NCBI RefSeq assembly: GCF_947179165.1
Contig: NC_077240.1
Location: 32,412,001-32,476,000, forward strand
Source of the DNA: Solanum dulcamara
Taxonomy: Eukaryota > Streptophyta > Magnoliopsida > Solanales > Solanaceae
Direction: 5' to 3'
DNA length: 64,000 nucleotides
Shown: positions 59,683-64,000 of the stretch, piece by piece
Layout: each line of letters opens with the position of its first letter
How positions within the stretch are numbered: the stretch's first letter is position 1
Position numbers and translations under genes: made by a program
The notes under the pieces: model-generated
Databases searched by the model: none
Told to the model about the DNA's origin: nothing
Seen by the model: the letters and a program-made list of their open reading frames with translations, nothing else

Positions 59683-61332
59683 ATGGGTGGGTGTTTTCCT
59701 TGTTTTGGATCATCAAACAAGGAAACTGGAAACAATTTGGTAAAAAAAGAGTCTTTCAAGGATGCTTCTTCTGCTCAATCTATCCATTTAACCAAAGTTA
59801 ATTCAGGTGTGTGTGAACTCTATTTTTTCTGTTCTTTGCTTTGGTTTAAGTAGAATTTTAGTCCTATTTGAGTGGGGTTTTTCTGTTATAGACTTGATCT
59901 GAGTTTTTGTGGTGTTTTAGCGAGGGGTTGTTACAGATTTGGTGGGTTCTTTCATGAAATGAATTTGGTACTTTTTATATGTTTTTTTTTCTTGTTTATT
60001 CTTCAGTAATGCTGATGTATATTTGAGAGATCTGTCACTTGTTCTAATTGTTTTAAAATTTTGTTTTCCCTATTTAATTGTTTGAATTAGTCAGAAATAT
60101 TGTATACTATAAGAAAAATAGACTCTAATAGACACATTTTGACTGCAAAAGTAGACATTTTTGCTTTCTTTTTAGGGTCTATAAGAAACCGCATGTCTTC
60201 CTCAACAAAGGAAGTGGTAAGGCCTGCGTAGATCCTCCCTCCCCAGACTTCACTTGTGTGATTACACTGGCTATGTTGTTGTAGTTGTGTGTGTGTAAGA
60301 AGAAGGGGGGGTGGGGAGAGGGCTTTCAAGTAGATGGAAAAATGAAACTTGTGTTAACTTCACATGCAAGGAGAAGAAGTTCAATTTTAAGCCATGGTGT
60401 GACAGATTCTTTACGGTCTACCTCTTATCAACAACGAGGAATATGTCTACTACCTGAACAGGCTAGTAATGTGTCAATAAGAATGCTGTGAAATGAATTT
60501 CAAAAGGATTGGCATATTCCAATGAATTTGTTTGGGAATTTGGATTCTCATAACACAGTAGAGCCTAAAAGCTTGAACCATCATGATTAATGCAGTGTAA
60601 TGCTCGTACTGCTGTAACTTATAAAAGAAATGCTCTTATTGCAGTTAAAAATGTCAATGGATCATTTTGCAAGTTGACTTGTTTCTTTTTCTTCTTTATT
60701 GGTATTCACTTGATGTTTGTTTCTTATATATAGATAAATCAAAGTCTCGTGGAAGTCATGATCCTAAGAAAGACCCAGCCATTCCAAAAGATGGACCAAC
60801 AGCACATATTGCTGCGCAGACATTCACATTTCGTGAGCTTGCTGCTGCAACGAAGAATTTTAGGCCTGAGTGTTTGCTTGGAGAAGGTGGATTTGGACGT
60901 GTTTACAAAGGTCGGCTGGAAAGCACCGGACAGGTAGGTGTTACATTATAACAATGTAATTCTGTAATGCAGAAGTAAATCATTAGCCAACTTTAGGTTA
61001 GGTTTAGCAAATATTAGCATAGGATAACTATTTAGAGAGATATATGTTAAGCTTAGGAAAGAAAAATTTAAATGTCAGAATCTTCAATTGCACACTGACT
61101 TGCAATTTCACTCATGGTTGTGTCGGAATGGTCTCTTTGCAGGTGGTTGCTGTTAAACAGCTTGACCGCAATGGTCTTCAAGGGAATAGGGAGTTTCTGG
61201 TGGAGGTTCTGATGCTTAGCCTACTACATCATCCAAATCTCGTCAATCTGATTGGTTATTGTGCAGACGGGGACCAACGCCTCCTTGTTTATGAGTTTAT
61301 GCCATTGGGTTCTTTAGAGGATCATTTACATG
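59683..61332 (+). CDS. RLCK subfamily VII kinase (PBL27-like), exons 1-3, partial
   Basis: A plasma-membrane-anchored cytoplasmic Ser/Thr kinase of the PBS1-like family. PBL27 relays chitin-receptor signals to MAPK cascades in Arabidopsis. Exons: 59,683-59,806, 60,734-60,933 and 61,143-61,332. All have GT/AG borders, with phases 1, 0 and 1. The start [11 protein letters not shown] has Gly2 for myristoylation and Cys4/Cys7 for palmitoylation. [26 protein letters not shown] block leads into the kinase domain, with P-loop GEGGFGRV at residues 91-98. The ATP-binding Lys is residue 113 (VAVKQL), the helix-C Glu is about residue 129, and a [25 protein letters not shown] stretch follows. Visible protein is 171 residues of an expected 400-500. 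HRD, DFG and the activation loop are beyond the window. Intron 3 is over 2.6 kb and full of transposons. Similarity to PBL27 is from memory; a close paralogue is possible. Confidence 0.92.
60180..60295 (+). mobile_element. SINE 3' part (TS/SolS-like) in intron 1
   Basis: Reads GGTAAGGCCTGCGTAGATCC, TCCCCAGACTTCACTTGTG and GATTACACTGGCTATGTTG, then TTG/TGTG repeats. These are the conserved 3' half and TTG-type tail of Solanaceae tRNA-derived SINEs. The 5' tRNA-like part with A and B boxes is not obvious, so it is truncated or diverged. Confidence 0.7.
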
Positions 61333-61589
61333 GTTAGACCATTTACTGCAATTTATATAGTGATTTTTACAATGCAGTTATAATTTGGTTCATCTTGAAT
61401 AGCTATTCACTCACTAGAACCTTGCCCCTTTTCCTTATAAGAAAAGGGTAGCCAAATGTACTTGTTAAATAGACCTTGGACCTAACTCAACCCAAAAGCT
61501 CGCTCATGAAGGTAGGATTTCCAAGACCATATTTAGAGTCCCAATTTTCCTCATCCCACTGATGTGGGACTCAACAGTACTAAAAACCC

Positions 61590-61705
61590 TCTATTCGTGG
61601 GGTCCTGGAGAGGTCAGACCTCATTGCGTCTATAACATGCAGCCTTAACTTGCATTTTGCAAGAGGTTGTTTTCATGGCTTGAACCTGTGAGACAACTTT
61701 TACTA
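61590..61705 (-). mobile_element. tRNA-derived SINE (SolS-like) in intron 3
   Basis: In minus sense it reads from the Pol III B-box-like GGTTCAAGCC (complement 61,677-61,686) through AACCTCTTGCAAAATGCAAG and TAAGGCTGCATG to a GACCTCTCCAGGACCCC end. This order is that of Solanaceae SINEs of the TS/SolS group. No target duplication was identified. Confidence 0.7.
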
Positions 61706-62918
61706 TCCACCAAAGCTCCTCTTCTCCCTATAGCAATGTTTAAAGAGAGAGGGAGGGTTCAAATGAATACATGATGCCTTGGAAATTGGAATGGGTTAGA
61801 CTATTACAGTTAATGTACAGAGCGCTTATGAAAGTCTTATATCTGAATATAGCTTTGAGTAACACTACTAACAAGTTCTAACTTAGCTGAATGATGAATG
61901 GACTAAGCATGGTCTGAATATTCTAATGGAGCTTTTCCAAGATTAAGTGACCAAATCAAAACAATTGGAACATTCTTCAACATAAGAAATTAGATGAGAC
62001 ACTGCTTGCTGATTTGTGTTACATTGGTGCTTTTTTTTGTTTTACCTATTCTTTTGATATTATTGGTTTTGTGGCAGCCCCACTCTTGCCTTTTGGGTCT
62101 TCTATTTATTCATGGACATTCCAATGATGGAGTTTTTTTTTTTTGAAAAAGGTAACTTGTAATATGAACAAAGGAATACTCCAAAAGTATTCCAGTAATA
62201 CTTACAACAAAATTACAGAGGGAGAGGGACCCTACTAGTGCTTCATAAATAATCTAGAATACTTGGAATATCCTCTTCTTCTTGAGGATATTCGTGTTTA
62301 CACAAAAAAAGGACTAGACAGTTCATCTTCAGTTTCTGCAGAGAGCATCTCTTGTTTTCAAAGCACCTCTGGTTCCCTTCCATCCATATTGTCCACCAAA
62401 TGCATACTGGGACAATCTTCCATCTCGCTAGAGCCTCTTTGATGCTCCTTGGCATAGTCCAGCTTATGCCTCTTAAATTAATGAAAATCTGCCATAACTT
62501 CATAGTCTCTCTACAATGTAGAAAGAGATGGTTTATTGTCTCAATCTCACATTCACAAAAAGAGCACCTAGAGCAAATTTGAAAACCTCTTTTCATAAGG
62601 TTGTCCTGGGTGTGTGGCTTGTTTGGCTAGTAGCCAAGTGAAGCATGCTACCTTGAAGAGTACTTGACTTTCCGGATCATCTTCCAAGGCCAGCCACCAC
62701 ACTGTGAGACTGATCTCTGTGATCTCTAAGCTGAACCAACTGAAAATCTGCCTTGCTTGTCTGGTAGCCAAAATAGAGTGTCCTCATTGGAGTTTAAATC
62801 TTTGTATTGCTCCAGAGTATTGAGTAGTTCAGCCACTTTGTTAATTTCCCAGTCAATCAAGTGTCTCCTAAACTTGAGATCCCACCCCTGATTGTCTCTC
62901 ATTTCTCTGATTGTGGAT

Positions 62919-63616
62919 CAGTGTTGTCAAAGGTGCACTTAAGCCCTAAAGCGAGGCTCAAAACGTATTGAGCGCTTCGCCTCGCTTTATGTGCGCTTCA
63001 GTGTGGTCATCAAGGTTCTAAGGCAAACTTTTCCTTGCCAATGAGCCTCTTTTGAAGAAGTGACACTAAACAATTGATATTTCACTTTATCATACTTTTT
63101 TTTTCAATTTTTTTTTGAGAAAGTTAACATTTTATAGACAAAATACACCCATAGTGTATTTTAGTAGTAATTACATCAGGGGTTTACATTAAGCAAAACC
63201 AAAGAGATCTATCACCTATATTCCTCCTAATCTATCTAGAAAGTGAGTAATATCCTCCACCTTTTTGGGGAGGACATAGTTACACCAAAAATAAAAGGTT
63301 ATAAGACAATTCAACTTCAAACTTTGGAAAGGGGTGCTCTTGTTTTCAAAATATCTTTGATTCCTTTCCTTCCATATTGTCCACTAGATGCAAACAAGGA
63401 CAACCTTCCTTCTCTTATACTTTTTTTTTTCAATTTCTTGGTCATATATTTGATATTCATGCTTACAATTATTGGTCTTGGACTAAACATATATATTTGT
63501 ATCTTTTTCTTCCTTTGCGCCTTTTTTCATTAAAGCGCATACTTTATTTGTGCTCGACGCTTAAAGCCCCAATGGACCTTAGAGCTTTTTTGCCCTTTTC
63601 GCCTTTGATAACACTG
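62919..63616. mobile_element. hAT-like MITE, 698 bp including a nested LINE piece
   Basis: Left end CAGTGTTGTCAAAGG and right end CCTTTGATAACACTG are inverted repeats with one mismatch. Flanks TTGTGGAT (62,911-62,918) and ATGTGGAT (63,617-63,624) match 7 of 8, fitting a hAT 8-bp duplication. Sub-terminal sequence holds many GCGCTT/AAGCGC words on both sides. The LINE text resumes across the site. A short LINE copy at 63,111-63,416 sits inside. Confidence 0.85.
63111..63416 (-). mobile_element. Short 5'-truncated LINE copy inside the MITE
   Basis: In minus sense it ends in a poly-A tail (T run at 63,111-63,116). Positions 63,320-63,416 match the 3' coding end of the larger LINE (TTGTTTTCAAARYAYCTYTG, CCATATTGTCCAC). 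It is flanked by long duplications ATAC-T9-CAATTT (63,092-63,110) and ATAC-T10-CAATTT (63,417-63,436), typical for target-primed integration. Confidence 0.85.
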
Positions 63617-64000
63617 ATGTGGATACCTTTTGAAGGCTCAGATTGAACAGGTCATGATACTTGTTCTTCAAAATAGTGTTTTCCCCCATTTCCTACCTTT
63701 ATTTTACAGCTGTTAGCAAAATTGATCCACTGACTTCTGATAGACCTTCATACTCCAGTCCCATAAGGTTGTGTGGGCATGTAGGTAGTCCATTTGTTCT
63801 CCATTCCAAACCTACCCTTAATTGTCTCCTTCCACAATGCTTGTTCCTGTGATGCAAATCTCCATAGCCATTTCATCAGAAGGCTCTGATTCTGCAGCTT
63901 TAGATTCCTTATCCCTAGACCCCCTTCTTTTTTGCTTGAATGACTAGATCCCACTTTACAAGATGAAATTTGTGATCATTAGGATCACAGTTCCCTTGCC

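Larger units (their letters stand above)
62132..64000 (-). pseudogene. L1-type LINE, ORF2 C-terminal relic, runs off the window
   Basis: Minus-strand frames give KKEGGLGIRNLKLQNQSLLMKWLWRFA (63,925-63,845) with QALWKETIKGRFGMENKWTT. After the MITE insertion they continue with FTWLLAKQA, GFQICSRCSFCECEIETINHLFLHC (zf-RVT) and WTIWMEGNQRCFENK (about 62,390-62,340), ending near 62,243. A 13-base T run at 62,132-62,144 is the reversed poly-A tail. It is interrupted by the hAT-like MITE 62,919-63,616. It lies in intron 3 of the kinase gene in antisense orientation. The 5' part is beyond the window. Confidence 0.88.

Noticed and set aside
60285..60491. Open frame in kinase intron 1
   Set aside because: Falls between good GT/AG borders of the kinase gene and starts in a SINE tail.
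1..64000. tRNA, rRNA or organellar DNA insertions
   Set aside because: I saw no cloverleaf with matching arms, no rRNA signature and no plastid or mitochondrial gene text. The only tRNA-like sequences are SINE boxes and a primer-binding site.

Overview
The window looks like repeat-dense, gene-poor plant nuclear DNA, most likely from a Solanaceae species (tomato/potato type). This rests on AT-rich intergenic sequence, chromovirus-type Ty3/gypsy LTRs with TGTAA..CA-type ends, a TS/SolS-like SINE with a TTG-rich tail, plant L1-type LINE fragments with a C-terminal RNase H region, and one intron-containing plant kinase gene. The species assignment is inference. I see no bacterial operons, rRNA or tRNA genes, or CRISPR arrays.

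Layout. 1-4.1 kb: decayed Ty1/copia pieces on the minus strand (gag, a 238-bp LTR, and an RT-RNase H fragment). 4.1-8.0 kb: two related gypsy LTR fragments in opposite orientation with a ~450-bp NTT microsatellite between them. 8.5-18.4 kb: a stack of solo LTRs inserted into one another. 18.9-21.0 kb: another solo LTR. 22.1-24.0 kb: a 5'-truncated LINE. 25.5-26.4 kb: an RNase H-like relic and an LTR 5' end. 26.9-34.6 kb: small DNA transposons (a Mutator-like MITE, a GATACAT-rich element, a foldback element holding two nested hAT-like MITEs, and a further AT-rich element). 34.8-50.1 kb: an LTR fragment, split by a solo LTR with a perfect target duplication, itself split by the only complete LTR retrotransposon in the window, a dead Tekay/Del-type chromovirus on the minus strand. 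50.7-51.1 kb: a gypsy RNase H relic. 51.5-56.5 kb: another solo LTR with an LTR inside it. 57.6-58.8 kb: a long-TIR MITE holding a three-copy minisatellite.

The only host gene I can defend begins at 59,683 on the plus strand. It encodes the N-terminal part of a receptor-like cytoplasmic kinase of subfamily VII, closest in my recollection to PBL27. Three exons are visible (59,683-59,806; 60,734-60,933; 61,143-61,332). The rest of the kinase domain must lie beyond the window, because intron 3 runs to the end and carries a SINE, a LINE, a hAT-like MITE and a LINE fragment inside that MITE. Two overlapping uORFs precede the start codon.

Eight LTR insertions look like solo LTRs. Six have perfect 5-bp target-site duplications (TSDs) and two have 4/5 matches. 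The one complete element has no recognisable TSD. The most distinctive unexplained signal is that several diverged LTR families carry clusters of short CpG-containing dyad-symmetric motifs. In five of the six families where I found them the cluster lies in the LTR part nearest the TGTAA end. The motif differs between families but keeps its symmetry.
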